From the NCBI GenBank assembly GCA_016285345.1, contig JAEEQN010000006.1:1-64000 (forward strand): DNA of 64,000 nucleotides. Direction: 5' to 3'. How positions within the stretch are numbered: the first letter of the stretch is position 1; every line of letters starts with the position of its first letter. Below are positions 1-9,393 of the stretch, piece by piece. The notes beneath the pieces are model-generated. The model was not told the origin of the DNA. It did no database searches and was given only the letters and a program-made list of their open reading frames with translations. The stretch is from Victivallales bacterium. GTDB taxonomy: Bacteria; Verrucomicrobiota; Lentisphaeria; Victivallales; UBA1829. The translations under genes were made by a program, and so were the position numbers.

Positions 1-374
1 AGGAACTCCTCATGAGCGCCGAGTACATCATGGCGTCCGGCAACAAGAACGTGATCCTCTGCGAACGCGGCATCCGCACGTTCGAGACCTACACGCGCAA
101 CACGCTCGACATCTCCGCCATCCCGGCTCTGAAGACGCTCTCCCATCTGCCCGTGATCGTCGACCCGAGCCACGCGGCGGGCATCGCGCGGTTCGTCGCG
201 CCGCTCTCCCTCGCGGCCGCGGCCGCCGGAGCGGACGGCATCATCGTGGAGGTCCACAACAACCCGTCCTGCGCCCTGTGCGACGGCGCCCAGTCCATCA
301 CGCCGCCGGTCTTCGACGACCTCATGGAGAAGATCCGCCACATCCTGCCGTTCCGCTGCCAGATTAAGGCCTGA
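1..374 (+). CDS. aroF: 3-deoxy-7-phosphoheptulonate (DAHP) synthase, C-terminal part
   Basis: Only the last part of the gene is in the window; the reading frame is open from base 3 and the true start lies upstream. The enzyme condenses phosphoenolpyruvate and erythrose 4-phosphate in the first step of the shikimate pathway. The visible stretch carries the type I-beta signature: an [11 protein letters not shown] block, then [12 protein letters not shown] (metal and phosphate ligands), then a IIVEVHNNP segment near the C-terminus. The gene sits 9 bp ahead of a chorismate mutase-shikimate kinase fusion and chorismate synthase, which supports an aromatic amino acid operon. Whether a regulatory domain exists cannot be judged because the N-terminus is missing. 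Confidence 0.93.
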   Translation, partial: ELLMSAEYIMASGNKNVILCERGIRTFETYTRNTLDISAIPALKTLSHLPVIVDPSHAAGIARFVAPLSLAAAAAGADGIIVEVHNNPSCALCDGAQSITPPVFDDLMEKIRHILPFRCQIKA

Positions 375-383
375 GGCGTTTTC

Positions 384-1217
384 ATGCCTGACGATCCGCA
401 CAATCCGGCACAGCTCGACACGCTCCGGGGCGAAATCGACGCAATCGACGCGGAACTGCTTCCGGCGTTCATCCGCCGCATGCGGACCGCGGAGCAGATC
501 GCCGATTTCAAGCTCGCCGCGAATGTACCCGTGAGCCGTCCCGGACGCGAACACATCATCCTCGACAAGATCCGCGCCTCGGTGCCGACTGAATTCGCCG
601 ACGACGCCGTGCGTTTCTTCCGCACGATCATCGCGATCAGCTGTTCGCGGCAGCGCATCCGCATCCTGAGTACGAAGCTTGACCGACGCGTCGCGCTCTG
701 CGGCATCAAGCACTGCGGCAAGTCGTGTCTCGGCATCGCGCTCGCGAAGGCGCTCAACGTTCCATTCTTCGACACCGACGAACTGCTCGAAGCCGACGCG
801 GGTAAACCTGTCCGCGCGCTCTATAAGGAAGTCGGCGAAACGCGTTTCCGCGAACTTGAGGCGGAAACCGTCCGCGGGTTCGTCGCGTCGGCGTCTCAAC
901 GCGCGGTCGTCGCGCTCGGCGGCGGCGTAGTCTCCAATCCGTTTCTCACACCTGACGACCTGCACGCGCTCGGCCTCATCGTCTGGATGGACGTCCCCGT
1001 TCCCACGGCGTTCGAGCGCATGGCGCGCGAAGGCTTCCCGCCGTTCCTGGCGGACAAAGCCGATCCGTTCGGCGAGTTCAACCGCATCTGCGACGCCCGC
1101 CGTCCGGTTTTCCGCGCGGCCGCCGACGCCGTGCTCGAACTGCCGCAAGTACTCCCCGTGGAGGAGGCGGTCGACCGCATGCTTACCGTCCTCGAAACAA
1201 AAGTGAATTCAAAATGA
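384..1217 (+). CDS. Chorismate mutase (AroQ type) - shikimate kinase fusion
   Basis: A 277-residue bifunctional protein. Residues about 8-92 resemble an all-helical AroQ chorismate mutase (LDTLRGEIDAIDAELL, then a K39-like FKLA and an R-P-G-RE segment), which converts chorismate to prephenate. Residues about 102-275 are a shikimate kinase: Walker A GIKHCGKS at 107-114, the shikimate-binding FFDTDELLE, an ALGGGVV loop and the RRPVFRAAAD motif. The P-loop has H-C where most AroK proteins have G-A, but the essential G-K-S is intact. The 3' end overlaps the aroC start by 4 bp (ATGA), so the two are probably translationally coupled. The fusion joins one step before and one step after chorismate. 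Confidence 0.9.
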   Translation: MPDDPHNPAQLDTLRGEIDAIDAELLPAFIRRMRTAEQIADFKLAANVPVSRPGREHIILDKIRASVPTEFADDAVRFFRTIIAISCSRQRIRILSTKLDRRVALCGIKHCGKSCLGIALAKALNVPFFDTDELLEADAGKPVRALYKEVGETRFRELEAETVRGFVASASQRAVVALGGGVVSNPFLTPDDLHALGLIVWMDVPVPTAFERMAREGFPPFLADKADPFGEFNRICDARRPVFRAAADAVLELPQVLPVEEAVDRMLTVLETKVNSK

Positions 1218-2275
1218 GCTCCAACACCTTCGGCACACTGTTCCGCGTCACAACCTTCGGCGAATCCCACGGCCCCGCGCTCGGATGCGTCGTCGACGGC
1301 GTCCCCGCCGGGCTTCCGCTCAATTTCGATACGCTTAAATCCGAACTCGCGCGCCGCAGACCAGGCCAGTCCGGCATGACCACGCCGCGCCGGGAGGCCG
1401 ACGAGCCAGAGATCCTTTCCGGCGTACTGAACGGCGTCGCGACCGGCGCACCCATCGCCATCCTCTTCCGCAATACGAACCAGCACAGCGCCGACTACGA
1501 TTCCATCGCAAATCTTTTCCGTCCCGGCCACGCCGATTATGCGTGGGAAAAGAAGTTCGGTTTCCGCGATGCGCGCGGAGGCGGACGCACCTCGGGACGC
1601 GAGACCGTCGCGCGGGTGGCCGCCGGAGCCATCGCAAAACAGTTCCTCGCCAGTCACGGCGCAACCGTCCGAGCCTGTGCGCTTGAGATCGCCGGGATCA
1701 AAGCACAAGTCCTCGACTGGGACCAGGTCGAACGCAATCCCGTCCGCGCCCCGGACGCCGAAGCCGCGGTCCGCATGGCCGACGCGGTCAACGCCGCGCG
1801 TTCGGACAACGACAGCGTCGGCGGCATCATTCTCTGCGAAGCGCTCGGACTGCCCGCCGGACTCGGCGAACCCGTGTTCGACAAGCTGGACGCGCTCACG
1901 GCACATGCGATTCTCTCCATCGGCGGCGTGAAGGGCATCGAGTTCGGCGCGGGATTCGGCGCGGCCGCCATGCGCGGCAGTGCGCACAACGACCCGATCC
2001 TGCCGGACGGCAAGTTCGCATCCAACAATGCAGGCGGCGTGCTCGGCGGCATCTCCAACGGCGATGTCTTCAGCTTCCGCTGCGCGGTCAAGCCGACAGC
2101 CTCCATCAATCGTCCGCAGAAGACGGTCGACCGCGACGGAGCGCCCGCCGAAATCTCCACGCCCGGACGTCACGACCCGTGCCTGGTGCCGCGCATGGTC
2201 CCGGTCGTCGAGGCCATGACCGCCATCGTCCTTGCCGACCTTTTGCTCCTCGCGAAGAACAGCCGCCTCGGCTGA
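1214..2275 (+). CDS. aroC: Chorismate synthase
   Basis: A 353-residue protein of normal family length. It converts 5-enolpyruvylshikimate 3-phosphate to chorismate using reduced FMN. The N-terminus shows the family signature FGESHGPALGCVVDG with the conserved His, followed by RRRPGQS, a GRTSGRETVARVAAGA block, GGIILCEALGLPAG and FGAGF. The C-terminal RHDPCLVPRMVPVVEAM segment is also diagnostic. The ATG overlaps the stop of the upstream fusion gene. It is the last gene of the shikimate operon in this window; a new promoter begins about 120 bp downstream. Confidence 0.97.
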   Translation: MSSNTFGTLFRVTTFGESHGPALGCVVDGVPAGLPLNFDTLKSELARRRPGQSGMTTPRREADEPEILSGVLNGVATGAPIAILFRNTNQHSADYDSIANLFRPGHADYAWEKKFGFRDARGGGRTSGRETVARVAAGAIAKQFLASHGATVRACALEIAGIKAQVLDWDQVERNPVRAPDAEAAVRMADAVNAARSDNDSVGGIILCEALGLPAGLGEPVFDKLDALTAHAILSIGGVKGIEFGAGFGAAAMRGSAHNDPILPDGKFASNNAGGVLGGISNGDVFSFRCAVKPTASINRPQKTVDRDGAPAEISTPGRHDPCLVPRMVPVVEAMTAIVLADLLLLAKNSRLG

Positions 2276-2591
2276 CGGCATTTCCGCGTCTTTTCCGTCC
2301 TGCCTTTTTTCGGAAGAAAGTTCCGGCGAACCGGCCGTTTCGTTTTTCGTAAAAGAAGAAAACAGACAAATCGTCCGGAAAAGGCCGATTCATGCTTGAA
2401 AAAACGGGTCGATGTGCTATAGTATGTTGTATTAGTTTATACTAGTGTTTTTTTTTGCGCGGAAAAAAAGTCCAAATCTGACATCGACCGCGTGAAAAAA
2501 AGAAACCTCGGACCGAAACGAAACAAAAACACGTCGTATCTGATGCGTCTTATTCAGGCGGCGCGTGTTTGTTTTTGGAGCAGACGATACA
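2276..2591 (+). other. Intergenic region between aroC and the polysaccharide cluster
   Basis: This 316-bp gap shows no credible gene. It contains short GC-rich inverted stretches with T-runs soon after aroC (about 2305-2350) that might end the shikimate transcript, though no strong terminator is evident. It then holds one good promoter (2396-2423), a T-tract and an untranslated leader of about 160 bases before the permease start. Confidence 0.6.
2396..2423 (+). promoter_or_regulatory. Sigma70-like promoter of the polysaccharide export cluster
   Basis: TTGAAA at 2396-2401 and TATAGT at 2418-2423 with a 16-bp spacer. The same layout (TTGAAA, 17 bp, TATAGT) is found ahead of the SLC12-like gene at 61033-61061, which supports it as a real promoter form in this genome. 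Confidence 0.65.
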
Positions 2592-3440
2592 GTGGAAGAG
2601 ATATTCCGGGACATTCCTGTTTGGAAAACGCTGAATCCGTGGATGCCGGTGAACCTGGCGATCCGCCAGTACAGCCTGTTTTTCATGATGGTGCGGAACA
2701 ATATTCTGGCGAAATTCCGGCACAGCATCCTCGGTTTTTTCTGGCTGTTCATCCCGCCGATGTGCGTCCTGTTGATCTATGTGTACATGTTCAGCGTGAT
2801 CTTCAAGCTGAAATGGCCGGACGCCGACATCACGTCCCGCTGGAGCTTCGGATTGGTGATCTATACGGGCATCATCCTGTACTCCGGATTCAGCGAGACC
2901 CTGATGGGCAGTCTGAACCTTCTGCTCTCGCGGGCAAGCATCATCAAACGTGTACCGTTCCCGCTGGACCTGCTTTCACCGAGCCTGGCACTGGCGAATT
3001 TCCTGATCATCTACGCGGTTGTTGTGCTGATCTATCTGATCTCGCAGTTCACGAACGGAGGCGGATCGTGGACGGCTCCGCTGTATCTGCCGCTGACGAC
3101 CCTGCCTTTGCTTCTGCTGACGACGGGCTGCGGCTGGATCATCTCGGCCGCGGGCCTCTTCTTCCGCGACCTCGGAAATCTGCTCGGCATCATCATCCTG
3201 TTCCTGTTCTTTTCCACGCCGGTTTTCTACGACATGACCCAAATCCCGGAGCAATACCGCTGGGCAATCTATCTGAATCCCCTGACACCGATTATCATCA
3301 ACACCCGGACCATTATTTTCAAGCCAAGTCCGCCGAACTGGAACCTGGTCGGGCTGTCCTGGCTGACGGCCCTTGTCGTTTTTCAGTTCGGGTTCTGCGT
3401 TTTCATGCGGCTGAGGAGGCGCTTTGCCGATGTCGTCTGA
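2592..3440 (+). CDS. wzm: ABC-2 type polysaccharide export permease (Wzm-like)
   Basis: Inner-membrane subunit of an ATP-driven O-antigen or capsule exporter. About six hydrophobic segments are visible. The N-terminal cytosolic piece has the family pattern R-N-N-I-L-A-K-F-R-H-S-I-L-G-F-F-W before the first membrane helix, and the last third holds the YLNPLTPII motif typical of ABC-2 O-antigen permeases. The start is chosen as GTG 2592 because GGAG (2577-2580) lies at a usable distance; a GTG at 2565 and an ATG at 2643 are alternatives. It overlaps the ATPase gene by 11 bp, so the pair is probably co-translated. It is the first gene of the cluster behind the promoter at 2396. Confidence 0.88.
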   Translation: MEEIFRDIPVWKTLNPWMPVNLAIRQYSLFFMMVRNNILAKFRHSILGFFWLFIPPMCVLLIYVYMFSVIFKLKWPDADITSRWSFGLVIYTGIILYSGFSETLMGSLNLLLSRASIIKRVPFPLDLLSPSLALANFLIIYAVVVLIYLISQFTNGGGSWTAPLYLPLTTLPLLLLTTGCGWIISAAGLFFRDLGNLLGIIILFLFFSTPVFYDMTQIPEQYRWAIYLNPLTPIIINTRTIIFKPSPPNWNLVGLSWLTALVVFQFGFCVFMRLRRRFADVV

Positions 3441-4719
3441 AGAAGTCGTGATCCGTCTGGAAGGAGTCGGCAAGGAATATCCGCGTTTCTCGACGCGGAA
3501 GGAATTGCTTTGGAATCTGCTGTTCCCGTTCCGGTTCAAGAGCAAACGGTTCACCGCGCTGGAGCCTCTCTCCCTGGAAATCCGCAAGGGGGAGTGCGTC
3601 GGCATCATGGGCGTGAACGGCAGCGGAAAAAGCACTCTGTTGCAGATGATCGCCGGGACGCTGTATCCGACGAGCGGGAAAGTCTTCATCGAAGGGCGCG
3701 TGGCCTCCCTGCTGGAACTCGGCAGCTGGATCGACGCGTCCGACACGGGCAGGCAGAACATCTACACGGCGGGGTATTCCCGCGGCCTCAAAAAAGCCGA
3801 GATCGAAGCCCAGATCGACGGCATCATCGAATTCGCCGAGATCGGCGACTTCATCGACCAGCCGGTCTCCACGTATTCCACCGGCATGGTGATGCGCCTG
3901 GCGTTCGCCACCTGCATTTATCTTCAGGCGGACATCCTGCTGCTGGACGAGATCTTCGCGGTAGGCGATTTTCATTTCTCGCAGAAATGCATCGCGTTCC
4001 TCCGCGAATACATCAGGGACAAGACCGTGCTGCTGGTCAGCCACGACTGCAATATTATCTCCATGCTCTGTTCCCGTGCGATCCTGCTGAATCATTCCCG
4101 GCTGATTGCCGACGGCGCGCCGCGAGAGATCACCGAGCGGTACCTGGAGCTCTGCTACGGAGAAAAACAGGACGTCAAGGTCTCGGGGAAACAGGAATGG
4201 AATCCCGCGGAACCGGACTTCCGCAAGGGCGACCCGGTCGAGGCGACCGGATTTCTCCCCGACGAACGTTCCTTCGGCGAAGGCGGCGCGGACATTCTGG
4301 AAACCCTTCTCTCTTCCGACAACGGCGAAACGATGGGGCGGGCACGCGGCGGCGAAGCGGTCAAGTTCATGGTCCGGCTTCTGGCGCGGAAACGCCTCGA
4401 AATGCCCGCGGTCGGATTCCGGGTGCGTTCTCCGGAGGGGATCAACCTGTGGGGCGACACCAGCATCCCGGGCGCGATTCCCGTTCTGGAGAAAGGAGAT
4501 GAAATGGAGGTCGTATTCCGCTTCGTCCTGCCGCGCCTGGCAAACGGCACATACTCCGTCGGCGTGGCGGTCTCGACCGGAAAACTGGAAGATCATCATA
4601 TTCAGGTCTGGAACCACAACGCCATGACGTTCCAAATCAACTCAAGCTATCCGCTCCTGGGGGCCATGGTCGGCCTGCCAATGTCAGCGATCGAATGCCG
4701 CGAGGTTAAACAATCATGA
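3430..4719 (+). CDS. wzt: Polysaccharide export ATPase with C-terminal cargo-binding domain (Wzt-like)
   Basis: ATPase partner of the preceding permease. Residues about 1-245 form an ABC domain with Walker A GVNGSGKS at 61-68, a degenerate signature VSTYSTGMVMRLAF, Walker B ILLLDEIFAVGD and the switch His in LLVSHD. Residues about 265-425 match the position and beta-rich look of the Wzt C-terminal domain, which in studied systems recognises the finished or capped end of the glycan before export. The start ATG 3430 is preferred over TTG 3424 because GAGGAGG (3413-3419) is 10 bases upstream. The stop overlaps the next gene (ATGA). The presence of a C-terminal domain suggests chain-terminus recognition, consistent with the methyltransferase two genes on. 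Confidence 0.9.
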   Translation: MSSEEVVIRLEGVGKEYPRFSTRKELLWNLLFPFRFKSKRFTALEPLSLEIRKGECVGIMGVNGSGKSTLLQMIAGTLYPTSGKVFIEGRVASLLELGSWIDASDTGRQNIYTAGYSRGLKKAEIEAQIDGIIEFAEIGDFIDQPVSTYSTGMVMRLAFATCIYLQADILLLDEIFAVGDFHFSQKCIAFLREYIRDKTVLLVSHDCNIISMLCSRAILLNHSRLIADGAPREITERYLELCYGEKQDVKVSGKQEWNPAEPDFRKGDPVEATGFLPDERSFGEGGADILETLLSSDNGETMGRARGGEAVKFMVRLLARKRLEMPAVGFRVRSPEGINLWGDTSIPGAIPVLEKGDEMEVVFRFVLPRLANGTYSVGVAVSTGKLEDHHIQVWNHNAMTFQINSSYPLLGAMVGLPMSAIECREVKQS

Positions 4720-7700
4720 GCCATAAAAAAGACGAGATTCTGCGTATTTACAACCCGGCCATCCTGCCGGATTCGGTGGATCAGACAAACACACCGAAAC
4801 AGTTCCCGCTGTTCCCGCACACGTCCGCGCACGAGGTGGAACACTACTGCGCCGGCCTGGAACACAATTTGATCCTTCTTCAGAGGGAAATCAACCGCCT
4901 GCGGCTTCAGACCGCCGAACTCCGCAGACAGGTCAATGCGCTCAGTTCGGACTCTGCGAAATACACGGTCGAACGCACGAATCTGGCAAACGAGATCGAA
5001 GCGCTCCGCTGGCAGGTCGAATACGACAAACAGCTGATGCACGACATCCGCACGTCGCGCGCCTGGGGCGTCGCACGCCTTTTCCATTTCCTCTACGGAT
5101 ACCTGACCTTCAACAAAGAGATCATCAAGGAATCCAAGGCATACGTCGACGACGTTACGGTCGCACAGGGGAATTCCGCCTCGAAACTCTCCATGTTCAT
5201 TTACTACATGCTGAACGGCGCGGCGAAAACGTCGAAGCGTTTCAGCAAAGCCGCGGAAGCCGTCATTTCGTCCGGCCCGGACTCCACGCCGGACCAGATC
5301 ACCTACCAGTCCTGCTATCAGGACGACGAACCGTTCCAGGAGATTCCGCGCGACGTCAAGGCCATCACGTTCTATCTCCCGCAGTTCCACACGTTCCCCG
5401 AAAATGACGAATGGTGGGGCAAGGGGTTCACGGAATGGACCAACACGAAGAAGGCCAAACCGCGCTTCCCCGTCCACTATCAGCCCCGCACGCCGCACAA
5501 GGATATCGGCTATTACGACCTGTCCGACGTCGAGACCATCAAAAAACAGGTCGCGCTCGCCAAAGCGCACGGCATTTCGGCGTTCTGCCTCTACTACTAC
5601 TGGTTCGACGGCAAGAAACTCATGGAAAAGCCGCTCGAGCTCATCATGGCGCACCCGGAGATCAAATTCAATTTCTGCCTCTGCTGGGCAAACGAAAACT
5701 GGACCCGGACATGGGACGGCCAGCAGAATTCGGTCCTGATCCAGCAGAACTACTCCGAAGAAAACGACGTCAACTTCATTAAGGACCTCAAGCGCTATAT
5801 CACAGATCCGCGCTATCTGCGCTGTCAGGGCAAACCCGTAATCCTGATTTATCATGCGAAGATCCTGCCGGATCCCAACAAGACGTTTGCCACCTGGCGA
5901 ACCTGGTGCCGGAAGAACGGCGTCGGAGAAATCCAGATATGGTCCTGCCGCACGTTCATCAAGAGCAAGGAATTCAAGATCCTCGACGAGGTCGACCGTG
6001 AAGTCGAATTCCCGCCGCACATGGTTTCCGACCTCGAGATGTTCCCGCCGTCCAGATTCCATGCGTTCAAGGACGATGGCTTCTATTACAATTATCAAAA
6101 AATCATCTCCGATCTTTACCACAGGAAGACGTTCGCCGACGAGTCCCCGTATCCCTTCTACCGCTGCGCCATGCTCGGCTGGGACAACTCCTGCCGCCGC
6201 GAGACCGGATATTCCGTCTGGCAGTATTTCTCCCTCAGTTCCTACCACTACTGGCTCAGAAACATCCTGGAATACACCCGCAAGAACTTCATCGAGAAGG
6301 AACGCTTCATCTTCATCAACGCCTGGAACGAATGGGCGGAAGGCACCTATCTGGAGCCGGACGAATGCTTCGGCTACTCCAGCATAAATACGACGACCCG
6401 CGCCCTCTGCGATCTCCCGCCGCTCCCGGAATACGAAGTCCTCGCGCCCGCGGAATCCACCGCCGTCCAGCCGGGGAAAGTCCTCCTCCACATTCATGTC
6501 TTCTACCCCGATCTCATGGGCGAGATCATCCACTACCTGAACCAGATACCGTTCAAATTCGACTGCGTCATCACGACGGACAGCCGCCGCAAACGCACCG
6601 TGATCATGGGGCGCCTGGATGAAAACCCGGTCTCGAACTGCGAGAAACACACGGTCACCGTAACGCGCAACATCGGCCGCGACGTCGCGCCGTTCTTCGC
6701 GTCCTGCTCCGATCTGATCGACAAGTACGATTTCATCGGTCATTTCCACACCAAGAAATCCATGACCGTCAACTGGGGCCACGAATGGCGCCACTACCTC
6801 CTGGACCAGATGCTCGGCTCCCCGGAGACCGTCGCCGCCATCTTCCGGCGTTTCGACCGCGATCCGCACATCGGACTCTACTTCCCCTCCGCCATCCCGA
6901 CCATGCGCGACTACATGAACTGGGAAAAAAACCTCGACCGCTGCGTGGAACTCCTCAAAGCCATGGGGCTGCCCGCCTCGCTTCCGCAGAAACCGGAGTT
7001 CCCGGTCGGCCAGATGTTCTGGGCACGTACCAAAGCGATTGCGCCGCTTTTCCGCGAAGGCATCATTGATACGAACAAATTCGAAGAAGAAAACTATCAG
7101 ATTTCCGACACGCTGGCACATGCCGTCGAACGCATTTGGAAATACGTCGCGCAGGGGGCCGGATACACCACGCTTTCCGCCGTCGTGCCGCCGCCCGTCC
7201 CGGCGAAGAAAAAGGCCGAACCCGGCGAAGAGAGGGAATATGTGAAACGCCTTGCGGTTTTCATCCATTACGATGCGGAACAGAAGGTCTCCAACGCCGA
7301 CATGTATCTGCTTACCGAACTGAAGAAATGCGCCGACATCGTGTTCGTGAGCAACAGCGGCCTGGTCCGGGACAGCATGAAAAAGGTCTCCCGCATCGCG
7401 ACAAAGGTCATCACGCGCGAAAATGTCGGCTACGATTTCGGCGCATGGCGCGACGCGCTGGAGGAAACCCGTCTCACCGGATACGACGAGCTTGTCCTCC
7501 TGAACAACAGCGTCTACGGACCGATGTACTCCTTCCAGGAGATTTTCGCCCGCATGCGCTCGAACCCCGCCGACTTCTGGGGCATGACCGAATTTCCAGA
7601 GACCGACAATCCGAGGCGCGAAGAGGCGAAGTGGCTCCCGAACGGGATTATCCCGCGTCATATCCAGAGCTACTTTCTTGTTTTCCGCCAGCAGGTCTTC

Positions 7701-8051
7701 ACCTCCGAAGCGTTCAAGGAGTTCTGGAAGAACGTCAAAAATGAAACCACGCTTCCGGCCGTCGTCGCGAACTGTGAAACGCGCCTCAGCAACTATCTGG
7801 AAAAAGCCGGATTCAAATCCGATATCTACCTCCGCGCGTCCGGCCGGCTTCAGGACGTCGACAAGATCACGCCGGAATACAACGCCATCTACTGCAGGCC
7901 GCAGGACTTCCTCATCCTCGGATTCCCGTTCCTGAAGAAGAACATCTGCTACTACCTGCGGCAGCCTGAAATCAACGAGACCGTCCATCTGATCTCGCGT
8001 TTGTACAAGTATCCAACCAATTATATCAAAATAACCGCAAGAACGAGGTGA
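4716..8051 (+). CDS. Three-domain glycan assembly protein: WbsX-like domain plus two RgpF-like domains
   Basis: An 1,111-residue cytosolic protein with no membrane segment. Residues about 45-110 are a coiled coil (LLQREINRLRLQTAELRRQV). Residues about 214-560 match the WbsX/GH99-like glycosyltransferase family: AITFYLPQFHTFPENDEWWG, FTEWTN, CLYYYWFDGKK, CLCWANENWTRTWDG and INAWNEWAEGTYLEPD. From about 587 and again from about 843 there are two rhamnan-synthesis-F-like domains, each starting with a hydrophobic strand plus H or IHYD and containing the N-x-G-x-D motif (TVTRNIGRDVAPFF; ITRENVGYDFGAW). It overlaps wzt by 4 bp. It probably extends the exported polysaccharide, possibly with more than one linkage; the sugars cannot be read from sequence. 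Confidence 0.82.
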   Translation: MSHKKDEILRIYNPAILPDSVDQTNTPKQFPLFPHTSAHEVEHYCAGLEHNLILLQREINRLRLQTAELRRQVNALSSDSAKYTVERTNLANEIEALRWQVEYDKQLMHDIRTSRAWGVARLFHFLYGYLTFNKEIIKESKAYVDDVTVAQGNSASKLSMFIYYMLNGAAKTSKRFSKAAEAVISSGPDSTPDQITYQSCYQDDEPFQEIPRDVKAITFYLPQFHTFPENDEWWGKGFTEWTNTKKAKPRFPVHYQPRTPHKDIGYYDLSDVETIKKQVALAKAHGISAFCLYYYWFDGKKLMEKPLELIMAHPEIKFNFCLCWANENWTRTWDGQQNSVLIQQNYSEENDVNFIKDLKRYITDPRYLRCQGKPVILIYHAKILPDPNKTFATWRTWCRKNGVGEIQIWSCRTFIKSKEFKILDEVDREVEFPPHMVSDLEMFPPSRFHAFKDDGFYYNYQKIISDLYHRKTFADESPYPFYRCAMLGWDNSCRRETGYSVWQYFSLSSYHYWLRNILEYTRKNFIEKERFIFINAWNEWAEGTYLEPDECFGYSSINTTTRALCDLPPLPEYEVLAPAESTAVQPGKVLLHIHVFYPDLMGEIIHYLNQIPFKFDCVITTDSRRKRTVIMGRLDENPVSNCEKHTVTVTRNIGRDVAPFFASCSDLIDKYDFIGHFHTKKSMTVNWGHEWRHYLLDQMLGSPETVAAIFRRFDRDPHIGLYFPSAIPTMRDYMNWEKNLDRCVELLKAMGLPASLPQKPEFPVGQMFWARTKAIAPLFREGIIDTNKFEEENYQISDTLAHAVERIWKYVAQGAGYTTLSAVVPPPVPAKKKAEPGEEREYVKRLAVFIHYDAEQKVSNADMYLLTELKKCADIVFVSNSGLVRDSMKKVSRIATKVITRENVGYDFGAWRDALEETRLTGYDELVLLNNSVYGPMYSFQEIFARMRSNPADFWGMTEFPETDNPRREEAKWLPNGIIPRHIQSYFLVFRQQVFTSEAFKEFWKNVKNETTLPAVVANCETRLSNYLEKAGFKSDIYLRASGRLQDVDKITPEYNAIYCRPQDFLILGFPFLKKNICYYLRQPEINETVHLISRLYKYPTNYIKITARTR

Positions 8052-8054
8052 ATC

Positions 8055-9341
8055 ATGAGCGAAATCGCAAAAGACAAAAAGCGTGACATCGTACGCAGAA
8101 GGGTATTCATGAAGAATGTTCCCGATTACGCAAAACTTTCAGGTCTTGAAATCGGCGCGCTTTGCTCCCCTCTGCTCACGAAGGAAGAATCCAATGTCAA
8201 GTACTACGACATCTTCCCGAAGGAAACCCTGATCGAACATTTCCAGGAGTTCTACCCCGGCAGAACGTTCGTGGACGTCGACTTTGTCGCCAGAACGCGT
8301 TCGCTTTCCGAAGTGCTCGGCGACGTCAAGTTCGATTATTTCATCGCGAACCATGTCATCGAGCACATTCCGGACTTCATCGGCTTCTTCAAGGCCGTCT
8401 ATGAAAGCCTCAACGAAAACGGAAAGTTCTTCCTCGCCATTCCCGACCGCCGTTTCACGTTCGACATCGACCGGTCCGAAACCTCAGCCGGACATCTCGT
8501 CGTCGATTATGAAAACAACGGCAGCGTGGACGCCGCGGAGCACATCCTCGATGCTCTGATCTACCATCAGGAAAGAGATAATCTTAACATCTATTGGAGC
8601 GACATCGAAAGCCAGCGCTACAATTTTGTCCATCATCACCACGTTTTCAACTATGAAACCTTCCTGAGCCGGATCATACGTCCGCTGATCCGCATGCGCT
8701 ATTTCCCGTTCTCGGTTCTCGACTGCCACTACGAGCCCGATCTCGACAATGAATTCGACATCGTCCTTGAGAAATGCACCGACTGGGACAAGATCCATAT
8801 CCTCGGCACTAAAGTTCCCGTTCAGCCGCCGCAGGACGAATCCAGCGTGAACATCTACGATTTCAGGCTCCAGATGTCCCAGATCACGAAATCCGGCTGG
8901 TTCGATCCTCTTTGGTATCTCACCACATATCCCACGGTGCGCATCAGCGGCCTGAACCCTCTCAAGCACTATTACTTCTGGGGCGCTTACCACGGATTCA
9001 ACCCCTCCGAACGTTTCGACTCCAAGTATTATCTGGAATCCAACCCGGACGTCTGTCAGGCCGGACTGAATCCGCTCTGGCATTATCTCCACAACGGGGC
9101 ACAGGAAGGCCGTCGGCCCCTGCCGCCGGAGTCGGAGTCCCCGGTACAGACATCCGCCGCAGGCACGGACGAGGGAAAAGGACAGGACGGCCAGCCCTCC
9201 GGCGCGAACCTTTCCGCCGAAACAGAAAAAACTCCTGCCGGGACCGCCTCCGCGGAAGCACCTGCTGAAGCCGGGGAAACTTCTGCCGGGACTGCCGCGG
9301 CGGATTCGGCCTCCCGCCGTAACCGCGGGAAAAGGAAATGA
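8055..9341 (+). CDS. SAM-dependent methyltransferase with C-terminal 'YYL..NPDV' repeats
   Basis: Residues about 28-235 look like a class I methyltransferase: LSGLEIGALCSPL near the start, then FDYFIANHVIEHIPD and NENGKFFLAIPDRR, the usual post-motif pattern of methyltransferase type 11/23. Residues about 278-358 carry two or three short repeats (GWFDPLWYLTTYPTV, then YYLESNPDVCQAGLNPLWHY, ending GAQEGRRPL) often attached to glycosyltransferases. The last 70 residues are an Ala/Glu/Pro-rich low-complexity tail ending in basic residues. It lies 3 bp after the WbsX-RgpF gene. A reasonable inference is methylation of the glycan end as a stop signal read by the Wzt C-terminal domain; methylation of another sugar is also possible. 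Confidence 0.75.
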   Translation: MSEIAKDKKRDIVRRRVFMKNVPDYAKLSGLEIGALCSPLLTKEESNVKYYDIFPKETLIEHFQEFYPGRTFVDVDFVARTRSLSEVLGDVKFDYFIANHVIEHIPDFIGFFKAVYESLNENGKFFLAIPDRRFTFDIDRSETSAGHLVVDYENNGSVDAAEHILDALIYHQERDNLNIYWSDIESQRYNFVHHHHVFNYETFLSRIIRPLIRMRYFPFSVLDCHYEPDLDNEFDIVLEKCTDWDKIHILGTKVPVQPPQDESSVNIYDFRLQMSQITKSGWFDPLWYLTTYPTVRISGLNPLKHYYFWGAYHGFNPSERFDSKYYLESNPDVCQAGLNPLWHYLHNGAQEGRRPLPPESESPVQTSAAGTDEGKGQDGQPSGANLSAETEKTPAGTASAEAPAEAGETSAGTAAADSASRRNRGKRK

Positions 9342-9393
9342 AACCCGGCCCCCGGAAAACAAATCCGGCTCCAAGGAATAAAACCTCCCTCTC

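Noticed and set aside
4647-7988. Minus-strand frame of 1,113 codons opposite the WbsX-RgpF gene
   Set aside because: Arg/Glu/Val-rich with no recognisable domain, while the plus strand carries three domain families.
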